Source: Caenorhabditis remanei (taxonomy: Eukaryota; Nematoda; Chromadorea; Rhabditida; Rhabditidae). Taken from it: DNA of 64,000 nt. This document shows positions 21,176 to 32,356 of the stretch, piece by piece. Made by a program: the position numbers and the translations under genes. The notes under the pieces are model-generated. The model was not told the origin of the DNA, did not search any database, and saw only the letters and a list, made by a program, of their open reading frames with translations. Within the stretch, counting starts at the first letter, position 1; each line of letters begins with the position of its first letter. The stretch covers positions 806,001-870,000 of the forward strand of contig NC_071333.1 of assembly GCF_010183535.1 (NCBI RefSeq). The letters run 5' to 3'.

Positions 21176-24100
21176 TTAAAGAGAGAGAACACTCTGGAAA
21201 TCGGTTGTCTCATCGATATAATCCGGTGCAAATCCTCTTGTGTCACAAATGGCGACACGCATGTTGTCAATTGCTATAGCTGCTCGACTATCAGACTTCT
21301 CACTGCTATGAGCCACAAGATAGAACTAAAATGTTAAGAGTTTATAGAAAATATAAAGAAAATAGAAAGCTAGCTCACATGGGTAGTTCCTGGAGGGAGT
21401 TGGATATGTACGGTGTTCCAGCGGTATGCATTTTTCGATGTGACAGATCTCAGAATCGATGGGCATTGAACGAATGAAGACACTGTCCGCATTGGATTGG
21501 TGTATCTTGATCCTGAAATATTTTATTTTGATTTATAACAATTTTTGAATGAAAAATTCTACCAAGACACAATCGGATAGTGGTCATTTGAGATGGTCTG
21601 AAATACTGGAAGAGTAGAACGTTGAGACTTCTGGTCGCATTGAATTTCGGTGATTCCAGAATCGCAATATCTCCTGCATCTAGTATAGCCGACACAAATT
21701 GTCCGTTGGTTTGGGTGGCACGTATATCAGTAGTTCCAGTGAGTGGGTATCCATATCCACGGTTTCTCAATGTCCATGGTTTCTTGGTGAGACCATGGTT
21801 AAGATAGTTGCAAGCAGTGTCTGGAATGTAAATTTGTTTTCTAGATTATCAACGGATTTTTGTTTTATGAATACCATCAAAACTGCAATTCAAAAGATCA
21901 CAATAGTCGTCTTGTTTAGGTTCAGGTGTTGTTGTCCATGTGCTTTTTCTATAATAAGAAATTACGTACTATGATGAAATCAAATTTTCACCTTGGTTTT
22001 GTTGGGTGTGTATATGCCTCCTCTGGGTAGACAGGTGCAAACGTTGTGAAAACTCTTCTGAAAAATTGACATCATATATCCATAAATTATGAAATTGACC
22101 AAACCGTTTCTTGGTGTAACCACTGCTGGTAGTTGTAGTTGGATATGGTGTTGTCGTTGTTTCTTCTTCTTCTACATCTACAGTCTCCTCCTCAACTTCT
22201 TCCGGTTCAGTCGCTGTTGTAGTTCTTTCTGTTGTCGTTGGTGTCGGTGTCGTCTGAATTCTTCGTTTCGTACCCAGAATTGTGGATTCTCTGGGTTCAA
22301 TCGTTCTTGGTGTAGTTCTTGAAAGTATCAGTGGTGCTTGAGATGTAGCAGATAGCTTGGATTTGTCACATTGTCCTATGTACGCAATCTCATCAATTAC
22401 TAAGAACCGATTTTTTAGTCCCGTCTCCCATTGGGGCACAATATTGAGCTGAAAACCAACTGTTTAGTATCATGAACAATGTTTTTAGAGCCTCACAGTA
22501 AATGTTCCAGCAATATCCTTATTCAGCTCAAAAACTGCCAAAGTGTTCCTTTCATGTCTTGCGGATCTAGACTGTTCTACACAATGGATAATATCATTGT
22601 TGTCACCATGTCCCAATGCACAAACTTGTAGAAGGATATCACCATTGGACCAGTAGCGGAATAAAACTTTCGCGTTGCCAGTTTGACATTGTATGGGGTC
22701 ACTGGATAGCATTGCAGTTCCTTGGAGGACTAAACCCGCTGGAAATGTTGGAAGTAGAGAAGGATCAGCGATGGAGTCTTCAAGAGATGGGATTGCGCCT
22801 GGAAAATGAAAATATTTATTCTGGTAGTATGTTATGTGGTCTGTTTTACCCAAGAATCACAAAAAATAAAACCCGTACCACTATCTATAATTGCCCAACG
22901 TCCTGCTTCTGGTCCCCATCGGCACGCGAACTCATTATTGAAATCACACAGAAGTTGAGTTGAGTCATCTACTATTTCTCCGGATCTTCTATCTTTCAGT
23001 GGGCGTGTCCTATTTCCAATTATCAACAAATCAAAAGGGACCTCCGTAGTTGTTCCCGATGGAGTTGTGGGTTCCTCGGTGGTAGTGGTCAGTTCTGTTG
23101 TTGGCTCTGGTGTAGTGGTAGTAGTGGTGGCTGTTGTCGTCTCTTCCTCGATCTCTTCAGTCACTTCTTTTACTGGTTTTGGCTTCTTGGATGTTCCCTG
23201 CTTCACAGTCCATGGACGGATTCGTTTTGGTGGGGATGTTGTCTGAGAATTGTTTTGCATTTTATAATAAAATCTATTCTACCCGGCTTACCATAAAATC
23301 AGGACGGCCTCTCAGAGCATTAGACTCTGTCGATGAATCGGTATGACAGATGGAAGCATCGTATCGAATGTCATCCAACACTATTACTCCGGGATCGGAA
23401 CTAGGTTGTATCATTATCTGTAAAACCTCTGGTTACAAGTGTCAATTGCAGTGTGACTCTCACCCTAAACGGTTTCTGAAGTTCTGGTATCTTCAGTGAC
23501 ACTTTTCCAGGCATAATCGACGAATTCAACATTCCAGTGCAATTGAACTTTTCGCCTTGTGAATCCGTTAGACATATTTCTAGATCAGTATTTCCAATGA
23601 CCCAATAAGTGAACGACAACTCCGCATATCCTATTTGACACCTTATTTCATCAGTTACTAGAGCATCAACAGGGTTTCCTCGAGATTCAATAAGAGCATA
23701 CGGTTCTCCTGCAGGTACAAATGTTAAGATTAAGGAAAATTTAGAAGGCACTTACTTGGAATCTGCATCGTTCCAGTAGCTGCTAACCATAATAAACTAT
23801 CGGGTTCTCCGCGTGCAACTCTCCATCTATCTACATTACTTCCTGCGGATATCCATCTGAATGAATTTGTAAAATATTTAGTGCTGAAATCAAAAATTAC
23901 CTGCAATTCGAGTTGAAAGAGCAGTCGTAAGATAATTGCTCGTGATTTGGGGATAGTGGGGGTAGATCAGATGTTGTTACAAACAGTCCAAGGGCTACCT
24001 GAATGATGATGATGTATTATTTCTATGATAGATTGAATTTTAGTTTAGGCATTGATAGTTTTTGAAATCTAGTTCTTCAGAAAAGTTCATTAAAACGAAA

Positions 24101-24249
24101 CAAATCCCTTTACATACATAACATTAGTATGATAAAAAAATTATTTAGAGCTATTATACTTCACAAATTCTATTCACTATCACCGATTTTACCTGTAGTA
24201 TCTTGCTAACAATCGTATTCTGAGAATGAGCCGACGCGAGCTGACTCAT
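21176..24249 (-). CDS. Secreted triple-MAM-domain protein with Thr/Glu-rich mucin-like linkers
   Basis: MAM domains are extracellular adhesion or protein-binding modules of about 160 aa. The ATG at 24249 gives MSQLASAHSQNTIVSKILQ, then VALGLFVTTSDLPP, a signal sequence. Domain 1 starts with YDCSFNSNCRW near 23900 and closes with GVIVLDDIRYDASIC near 23370. A linker follows that is rich in Thr, Glu and Pro (EEETTTATTTTTTPEPTTEL). Domain 2 begins LLCDFNNEFACRWGPEAGRW near 22900 and ends VIDEIAYIGQC. A second linker (TTPTPTTTERTTTATEPEE) leads to domain 3, starting TACNYLNHGLTKKPW near 21800 and ending IDNMRVAIC before the tail DETTDFQSVLSL. There is no transmembrane segment, so the product is probably secreted or matrix-bound and heavily O-glycosylated. 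A donor-like CAG|GTGAGTG on this strand near 26397-26404 may belong to an upstream non-coding exon. Confidence 0.85.
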
Positions 24250-26840
24250 GGCACATAGATCGTTGACCACTTGTCGGACTTCTGAAACTGAAAGTGTGAC
24301 AGAAAATAACTTTTGAACCGTTGCAGAGTGCGAACAGGTTAGGCGCAAACAAGAATTTTCGGGGGGTGGGTGTATGTTTTGTTATGAGAGGAATCGAAAA
24401 AGTTGGAGGAGGCGACTTGGAGGATGGGAGGTGAGGATGAGAAGAAGGGAGGTTCTTATGCATAACCTTTATACCGGTACGCAAACATATACTTTCACAG
24501 GTCTGACTGAACATTACGACTCTTCTGTTAATCTTGCGAATAACGTTACGAGAGCATTGTTTATGTTGAAAGATGAACTGTAGTATGTGTGGCGCTTTCC
24601 TTAGAAGTCATGGAGTCAACAACGAGTGTTGCCTCTTTTGGTGACAGGAAATAGGAAATAGATATTTGGATGAAAATGATGGATGCATTGAATTACACTG
24701 GAAGCTTACTTTTGTTTGCAATGTTTTCTAAATAGTTTCTCATTGTATTCATAAGAAATTATTTGTCCGACGTTTAATAGCCATACCAGTTTTTTTTCGG
24801 TGAAAAGTGTCATATTCATGAAAAATAGAGAAAAAAGTTATTTAGGCACTATCAAAATATTATTGGTAACGATACCATCATTTGAGCTTCCAAGTATATC
24901 AGAAAACATAAAATACTCACTATTGTTTAAAAAAAGACATTCTTGTAAAATTTAAATTTAAGACTGAAATTTCACTTTGACTACTTTCTTATACTAACGA
25001 ATATTACTGTACGCTGTAGTGAGTTTCAAATAGTCAAATTACCTTTGAAATGAAAACAATTCCGCTACTAAGAGAGTTCCCGCTTTTAGAAAGTTCTGCA
25101 TGACAAAAAACTGATTTGTGGAACGTGACTTCGTTTCTCTTTATAACTAAAGGTATTCATTTTTTGAAGTTGATCATTTTTTCAGAAAACAAATCAAAAT
25201 TCAATCAAAATCCATCGGAAACTGAATCGCTAAAATAAACTATTGACCCCCTAGCGGGCGGTGAAAGCGACAAACGAGCCGATTTAAGTGGATCAGTCGA
25301 GTGGATACGGTCAAACGAAAAAGGCACGAATTTCTACTCAAGAGCCGCTATATCTGGGATTTTGGATTGTGATACGGCTTTGATAAAAAAGTGTTACATA
25401 AGAAATCGGAGAGAAATGGAAAAAAAGATACGGGGTTGGATTTTTCAATAGCTATAGGTCATCTGAACTGCATACTTTCAGAAAAGTAAGAAAAAAACTA
25501 ATGTAATTGAAGTTTTTGATGACGAACGACTAAAAAGGTTAGCTTGCCTCCCAATAACCCAGATAACCAAAGCAGACTGACATTTAGAAGCCGTCACGAG
25601 TAGTTGACTTTCTCGGAATGTTTCTTGTGTGTGTGCCTTTTGAAAAGTGTCAAATATATGCAAACACATGATCAAAAATCGAATAAAAACTAGAATATGC
25701 ATAAATATGTTTTATATAGGGAAAAATGAAAAATAAATCGGTGTCGGTAAAATATAGGGGGTCAAACGGTAAATAAAATGAGATCTACAAACAAGGGGGG
25801 TTTTGGTTGCTCTCACTACAAAAAATAACATCTCACGAAGCGCCACTTGTATCTAAATAAACCGACTCATGACATAAGAACTCTCTGCCTCTTTTTGTTA
25901 CCCTCACCTCTTATTGAATAGATTTGGTGAATGAGAAATAATTGTTTGAATAGTCTGATGCAAGTTCAGTTTTTGTTATTTCGGCTGTTTTGGAGTAATA
26001 TTGTGTATTGGAATTCAGAAATTTCAAGAGGTAAACGCTATTCGAAAGATCATAATTTAATGGTTTTCAGGTATCGAAGGGTTGAACGAAGGATAACTAC
26101 CCTTTTTCTTTTTAGTACAGTTTTTGTTAAAAATTGGTAAGAATGGAACGCACAATAGAAAAATTTCTGAAAATTGCTGAAAAAAGCACGGAAATTAAAA
26201 ACTTATGTAAGCGACTGAAAAAAAGAAAAGTTTGATAAAATCTCACTGTTAAAAAATAAAAGTTGCGTGAAAAAATTCCCATTCAAGCAAATGATTCAAA
26301 TCAGATAAAAATCTGGACTTTTAATCCCAATCAATCATTGAGATAATTAAGGATCGATACCGATCATTACGAAACCACTCGACTAGAAAACACTCACCTG
26401 GGATAACATAAACCTCAAATTAAGTTTTAAATTGTTTTAAAAATCGGAAAAAATTAGAAACAACTGAATAAAAATCGTGGCAATAATTGATATAAAAGAA
26501 ACCCCATTGTGATTACTAATCAAAAAAGAATTTGACAGCGAGAAACGAAGGAAAAAACGAGAAAAAGAGGATTGAGGCAGCAGGCAGAACATGGCGATAA
26601 CTGGACGATGAATGCTTCGAATCGAAGAAGAAAATGACGAAGACGACGCAAGATAGCTGCTGATCCCCCCTTCTTCTTGATGGCTTATGGTAAAATGCCA
26701 TCATCGCAAGATTGGTATGGTTTTTACTTTCGAAAAGACGGGTGACAATAAAATGGCATCCAAAACTTTTATTCCGTATGATACATACACATTGCAAGTC
26801 AAAATTACATAATTGAATAGATAAACTATCTTAGCATGAG
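24250..26840. other. Intergenic region upstream of the MAM gene
   Basis: About 2.6 kb without recognisable coding sequence. A tandem acceptor (CAGTTTCAG, minus strand) lies near 24281-24290, 30-40 nt upstream of the MAM start codon, so the MAM mRNA has either an upstream exon or a spliced leader. A GC-richer block at 25250-25350 and another at 26560-26680 look regulatory. On the minus strand TATCCCAG|GTGAGTG near 26397-26404 is a good donor for a 5' non-coding exon. Open frames at 25478-25702 and 26516-26797 show no domain. Confidence 0.4.
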
Positions 26841-26914
26841 TGATGTGAGTTCACCTTGATCGTTCATACTATTCAATTTCAAAAATATTGAAACATCAAA
26901 ATGAACTCACATCA
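26841..26914. other. Hairpin with long imperfect stem
   Basis: TGATGTGAGTTCA at 26841-26853 pairs perfectly with TGAACTCACATCA at 26902-26914. The stem extends inward through CCTTGAT against ATCAAAA and again as TTCAAT against ATTGAA around a short loop. The total length, about 74 nt, is similar to a nematode pre-miRNA. It lies just beyond the stop codon of the nitrobindin-like gene (minus strand), so it could be a 3' UTR structure instead. I recognise no known miRNA in either arm. Confidence 0.45.
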
Positions 26915-26963
26915 AACCTGTACACATTTGGCAAACGCAGGAAATAATTATTAGTATTGTATA

Positions 26964-29222
26964 TTAGAAAGCATAATCCGCAATCTTTTTGAACATTTTC
27001 TTGAATTGAGACACCTGAAATTTTCAAAGTTACGATGTATTCTGGTTGTTGAATATATTACCTTATTCTCACTGAACAACTTTGCTACTGTCATTTCTAG
27101 CAAGTTTCCAACTCTTCTCAGCCGTCTGGTAGCACCCAGTGGTAACACTTTGCTGTCCATTGTTGGATGTACTTGCATGTACGAAACATTCAGAGTGAGT
27201 ACGTGATGTTTGAGGGTTCCAAGTTCAATCATGTTCAATCCTGGAAAAATATTGATTTGTGAGCGATTAGTGAGATATCTGATCATCAATTGTTTTCATC
27301 ATTGACATAATCTGGTTATTTATTAGGCTGATGAGTTATGTAACACGTTATTGAGTCATAATTTATCTATAATAAGAATAAACGTTCAGATCTCACTGAA
27401 GACTGTTTATCTTCAGCTTTTCACACGAAATATTCACTATTTCTTCTGACCAAAAACGCACTTTAAACTAACAACGACCATTTTAAAGTGACCAAAATAC
27501 TCATTACACTGATAATTGGGTTTTTCTACACAGACCAAAATTTTTAAAATATTACACTGACAAAATATTCTTCTACACTGACAAAATATTCTTCTACACT
27601 GACAAAATATTCTTCTACACTGACAAAATATTCTTCTACACTGACAAAATATTCTTCTACACTGACAAAATATTCTTCTACACTGACAAAATATTCTTCT
27701 ACACTGACAAAATATTCTTCTACACTGACAAAGATTTTTACAGTGACATAAATTTTGCATTATTTCTCAGATGGAATGTCTCACCTTCATTACTTGTACT
27801 AAGGATAGCAACTTCTGGTGGGAAAGAATTCGGTTTCAATGTAATAAATCCATGCATCACTCTGGTATCATCTTCAAACCACGATGTACTTCTGAAAACT
27901 TCTATGTCCTTGATCAATTTAAATGTTTCTATTTGCTTACGTAAAATTCAAGGACGGTGGGCCAAACATTGGCACATTAGCTGGAGCAATATCAATAATT
28001 TCTTCATACTCTGAATCATACAAGTCAGTTGGGAACCGCAGCCCTTTAGATGCTCTGGAATGCCATTTTCCGAGGAAAAATTGCATAGGCTCAAGTGCTG
28101 GAGCGAGTGGGATCTCTGGAGCAACATAGTTTGGATCTGGAGAGCACATCTTGCAAGAAATAGCACAGTTTACATCGAAGAAGTTGGTTTGAGTCAGAAT
28201 AGTGTGACATTTGTCTTCTACCGCCCATCGATCGCAACTCTTGTAAATGTTACGACACTTTCCTGTAAATCAAATATGAAAATTAAACATTTTCAAAATG
28301 AAGCTGATATGTTGTCGGTTATTGCTGAACTCTGGTGATACTACTATAACTTTAGATCCCCTAACTAGTTTCCCCACTTGCTTCACCCTCACTCTCAAAA
28401 TTAATGACCGCCATTAACCTACTTTCTCTGAGAAACCATACTGTTATCACTACTCATCACAAGCTAAGATAACAAAACTTACTATGACAGTATCTGCCCA
28501 TCCATCCTTGAGAACAAGTACAAGATAGCTTTCCAGGTGTACACGTACCACCATTCAGACATGGATTATTCTGACATGTTTCTTCTGTGAATCTCTTGAA
28601 TACTAGTTGTGTTGTCTTTGATCCAGCTGAAAGAAAGAGAAATGATGATTGTAATTAGAAGATGATACATATGATATCAATCAATCACAGGAGACATTCC
28701 ATTTCACATAATGACGTATTTTCATAAAAATTAATTTATATAACGCGTTTGTTTCGGCTTTTGAAATAAAAAAGACGAATGGCAACTTGGGGAGATTGTA
28801 TCTTGTATTTTGATAGATAAAGATCTGTAACATAACTTAGGTGCTGAAGGGTGCATCTATTTCCCCTCTCTAGATATTATGACCAATTTTCAAATTAGCT
28901 CTCGCATTATCTAGAGTTCTAAAAATAATCACTTTTTCCCTGCCAACTTAGTGGGTTGTGATTTCTTGTAATAGTGGGATTTTCAATTTCAGTTTAAAAA
29001 CCTTGCTTCACAATACAATAAAATCATTCAAAGACACTTATGCCTTAAAATTGTGTATTTGAATCACTGGTACATAGTAAAACGGTAGAATATTATAATC
29101 AAAACATCAAAGCGGTGCAATAAAGTGTCAGCCATAAACTTTTACAATTCCAAAAGCCCACCTGCTGGTATTCTAATAAATAAACAGACAAATAGACATG
29201 TCAGAATACAAGTAATGTTCAT
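26964..29222 (-). CDS. Secreted EGF + ShKT + nitrobindin-like (THAP4-type) protein
   Basis: Seven exons. The ATG at 29222 opens a signal peptide ([20 protein letters not shown]). Exon 2 has an EGF-like domain ([14 protein letters not shown], then [12 protein letters not shown]). Exon 3 carries a six-cysteine ShKT-like domain ([25 protein letters not shown]), then the start of a nitrobindin/FABP-like barrel ([18 protein letters not shown]), which continues through MHGFITLKP to the C-terminus [16 protein letters not shown]. In human THAP4 the equivalent C-terminal strand contains a haem-ligand His (HLHVTYKKV); here that strand reads FKKMFKKI without His, so haem binding is doubtful. The combination predicts a secreted lipocalin-like binding protein. 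A 21-bp tandem repeat sits in the intron at 27245-27782. An upstream in-frame TTG at 29327 was not used because the signal peptide begins at 29222. Confidence 0.85.
27551..27735. repeat. 21-bp tandem repeat (about 8.5 copies) in an intron
   Basis: The unit TTCTACACTGACAAAATATTC is repeated almost without change about eight times, with a degenerate unit at each end. Because the unit is a multiple of three, the minus strand reads open as repeated CRRIFCQ. It lies inside an intron of the nitrobindin-like gene flanked by good splice sites, so I treat it as non-coding. The ACACTGACAAA core recurs near 37765, 58690 and 59800. Confidence 0.9.
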
Positions 29223-30625
29223 TGGCGGCAAGTTGCGATGGGAGAATCCAGATTTGCGTGGTCTTCCGAAAAGAGAAGAAGCGTTTGTATTGAATATGCA
29301 ATGAACGTATATGTTGACGACGGCCAACAGCAGTCGCGATCACACAATATGCCTAGATAGATCTCTCCTTGTTCGGCGTTTTCCAACCGGCTCTACACCT
29401 CCCACACCACATTTCGACTCTCTCTTTTTCTCTACTTCTCTTCCTCTTGACTTTATCCATTATCCACCTCTTCACTTCTGTGTTCCTCGTTCCGAAGAAT
29501 GGATGATGATTCTGACAAACTGGAATTCAATTTCAAAATTGAAAACGAGACGGGGTGAGAGAGAGGGGGGATATGATTTCCCATCTATTTTCAATTGGAT
29601 AGATGTATACAATTATACCGGAATTACAGATGATTATTTGAACCTTTGGATATAGACAACTTTAGAAACAAAATAGTTTTTAAAAATACGTTTCAGTATA
29701 GGAAGTTGCGCAAACATGGGCAAATTCAACCATTGTTAGCACTGAATTTTTTCTCACGAAAAAAAATCTGGAGTTAAGAGCGTTTTATGATTCAACATTA
29801 TATGAAAAAGAAAGAAATTCCTCCAGTCAATATTTGTGATGCTCTCGATTTTCTATATTGTTTTTGGAATGGTGTTATTTGAATTAGGGTTTTAAGAAAA
29901 TTATCCCTTTCACCCCGATCCAGCTGTGAATTTTTTAGATCTTTTCAGCCATCACTACCAGTCTTACTAGGGAAGGTCACCAAGTCAGTGTGGAGTTATT
30001 GGATGTAACCTATACCATTGAAAAGCTGAAAAAACGTTGATTCCAAATAAATATTCTGTTTTTGCCTTGAAAGCCTAGTATTCAACAAAAAAACTATGTC
30101 AAAGTTTGGACCGTGGCATTTTGACCTTGTTTTTCCGAATACTAGGCGTTTAGGACAAAAACTAAATAACTATTTAGACTTAGCGTGTTTTCAGCGTTTC
30201 AATGATAAAAGTTACGTCTCATCTCTAGTCGTTTGTGATCACCTTAACACAATTTAATCCATGGGCTATCAATTTCTCATGGAAATTAAACAAAACGCAA
30301 CATAAACGACACCACGGAAGTATAAACACAATGAAAAACTGGCGCTTCCAGTTTTTTTCCGAACGCCATCTTGTGTTCCGGTTATTGCGCAAAAGGAAAG
30401 GAAGATATGTTTCAATTGCGTAATGGAACACTTGGGAAGGGCTAAAGAAGTGTAGGATTAGTGTAGACGATTTGGGATTTTGATTTCTGTCTCTTTCTTT
30501 TCAACTTCTTCCTTATCTTACTTGACACGCATTCTGGCAACAACAGGTCGCGCGACCTTGGAGACAGATATCCTTGGCATTCCGGTTTTTATGTGGCTTA
30601 TGTTACGATGTACTTTAAAGAAGAT
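29223..30625. other. Intergenic region upstream of the nitrobindin-like gene
   Basis: No coding exon recognised. CT-rich and GA-rich stretches at 29400-29570 suit a promoter for the minus-strand gene starting at 29222. A short inverted repeat lies at about 30045-30180: GCCTAGTATTC near 30069 and GAATACTAGGC near 30138, with further matching flanks (GTTTTTG and CAAAAAC). Open frames at 29311-29655 and 30225-30431 have no domain. Confidence 0.45.
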
Positions 30626-32356
30626 TTATATCACAATTTCACAGTTTTCAGTTATTTTTATATTGGGCCTGATTGATGTTGGGCTGTTTGAGCTCTCTGA
30701 CTCCTCCAAGTCCTCTCTGTTTTCATTTGATGTCCTCCTGCTCCCATAAGAGTCACTAGACTTCTCAAATAGCATAGCATCCACAAAAATGATGAGCCTG
30801 AAAAAATAAAGGTTTGTTAACAGAAGGACTACATAAAGAAACTTACCACCAAATCTCCACTAGAGCTCCGAACGAGGTGGCACCTATCAAAACATACGCG
30901 CTTGGCATAAGAATGCTTTGTTTCTCTGCATTCCGCGCCCATGTGACAACCATATAGATGAAAAACCCAAATAGTTCAATGATAGTCCACTGAAACAGGA
31001 AATAGTTCATGGAATATCAATTATAAGTACTGACCTGCCAAATGATATGCACAATGTACCAATTCCGTCGTTTGCTTTTCCAAATAGTAATTGTGAACAC
31101 TGGAATCAAAACTTTTACTTGACGTATATAAGTTTTTTCAACATACATAACACTCCAATTGATATCAGAAGAAACGCTAAATACCCCAATGCAATTTGCG
31201 TCCCGTACCCTTCAAAATTGACTGTGTAGAATGATTTTCCGTTGCTAATCCAAAAGTCAATTGCAATTGTTGTGCAAAACACTAAAAGGAAGTAGATGAA
31301 ATAGAAAAGATTGCACTCTTACCTAATGAGAACATTTCAACAGTGCAGATTAGAGGGATGGCATCACGGAGGGAAATACATCCCAAACAACATTTGTGTT
31401 TAGAGCACGGCTTGAGGAAGAACACCTGAAAAACTCCATAGGGATTTTGAGAGTACAGTTTGAATTTTCAATATTAGTTATTGCTGCTGTGGAATTAAAG
31501 TATTGGAAGTAAAGTTCCTTGGAAATCAACAAAAAAACCAGAAAAACTTACCCGTATCAATCCAGACATCAACTCAAGTAAGAATAAAGTCAATCAAATA
31601 GCAATAAACCAAACCCAACTTCTCGGAAGTATGTACTTACCAACATTGCCGGAGAGCGACTCACACACTTTTCTTGTGCATGACGTTTATTGTCTAGCGT
31701 GTACCTTTGATGCCAAAGAATTTGGCGTGAGAGCTGCTTTTTTTCTAATCGAAGACTCATTCTTCGAAAAAATATGAGAAAATGTATGAGAAAATGTATG
31801 AGAAACGGAAATAAAGTGCTAGGTTGTCAGAAACACTAGTTGGTCACCGTCAACATCAGGTCATTTTTCATTTTCTATACATTTGGCACGTATCAATTAG
31901 TAGAAACGCATCATGTTTCTTAAGGCTCTTTTGACTCACCCTAGATAAAGAAAGTGCAGAGAGTCGTATACTGTTCCATGCAGATGATGTGGATAGGCGA
32001 GAAGCACAAGGGTCTCGGGGTGGCATCAGCTGAAAAATTGGTCAGATTTACATAGGGAGTCATGGATAATAGTTGAATGAATAATAGAGACACGTTTCAG
32101 TAAAAGTGTAGTATATGTAGAACCTTACATTATTTGGCAGCAGTAAATCATTTGCTTCTTCTTTTGAATCCGGATAGTTGATTGATACAGAAGAATTGCG
32201 AGTCCCAGAATACATCGGGGATGATGCATCGTTACAGACATGTTGAATATAGTTAGAGTTGGTTGATAACGTCAGGCAGTGTTGAGATTTATGAGAAACC
32301 GTATCTGATTGATCCTTGCTGGTGGACCCTAGTCTGTTGTTGCTGATAGGAAGCAT
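30626..32356 (-). CDS. LAPTM-like multipass membrane protein
   Basis: About nine exons from MLPISNNRLGSTSKD at 32356, ten bases after a CTTTCAG acceptor. The N-terminal ~120 residues are polar and Ser/Thr-rich. The membrane region starts after the cysteine-rich motif KHKCCLGCISLRDAIPLICT, which resembles the CC-x-x-x-R-x-G-T entry of LAPTM/nematode DUF7027-type proteins. Hydrophobic segments follow (PLICTVEMFSLVFCTTIAI; QIALGYLAFLLISIGVLCM; ELFGFFIYMVVTW; VLIGATSFGALVEIWWLIIF). The acidic Ser-rich tail ends ITENCEIVI. LAPTM proteins act in late endosomes and lysosomes, but family membership here rests on one motif and topology. The exon joining LSLSR to MSLRLEKKQ uses weak splice signals and is uncertain. 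Confidence 0.7.

Noticed and set aside
27551..27735. CRISPR-like array
   Set aside because: Units are contiguous without variable spacers, and the genome is a nematode's; it is a minisatellite.
27437..27760. Minus-strand ORF of 107 codons with repeated CRRIFCQ
   Set aside because: It is produced by the 21-bp tandem repeat inside a well-defined intron; no initiation or splice context.
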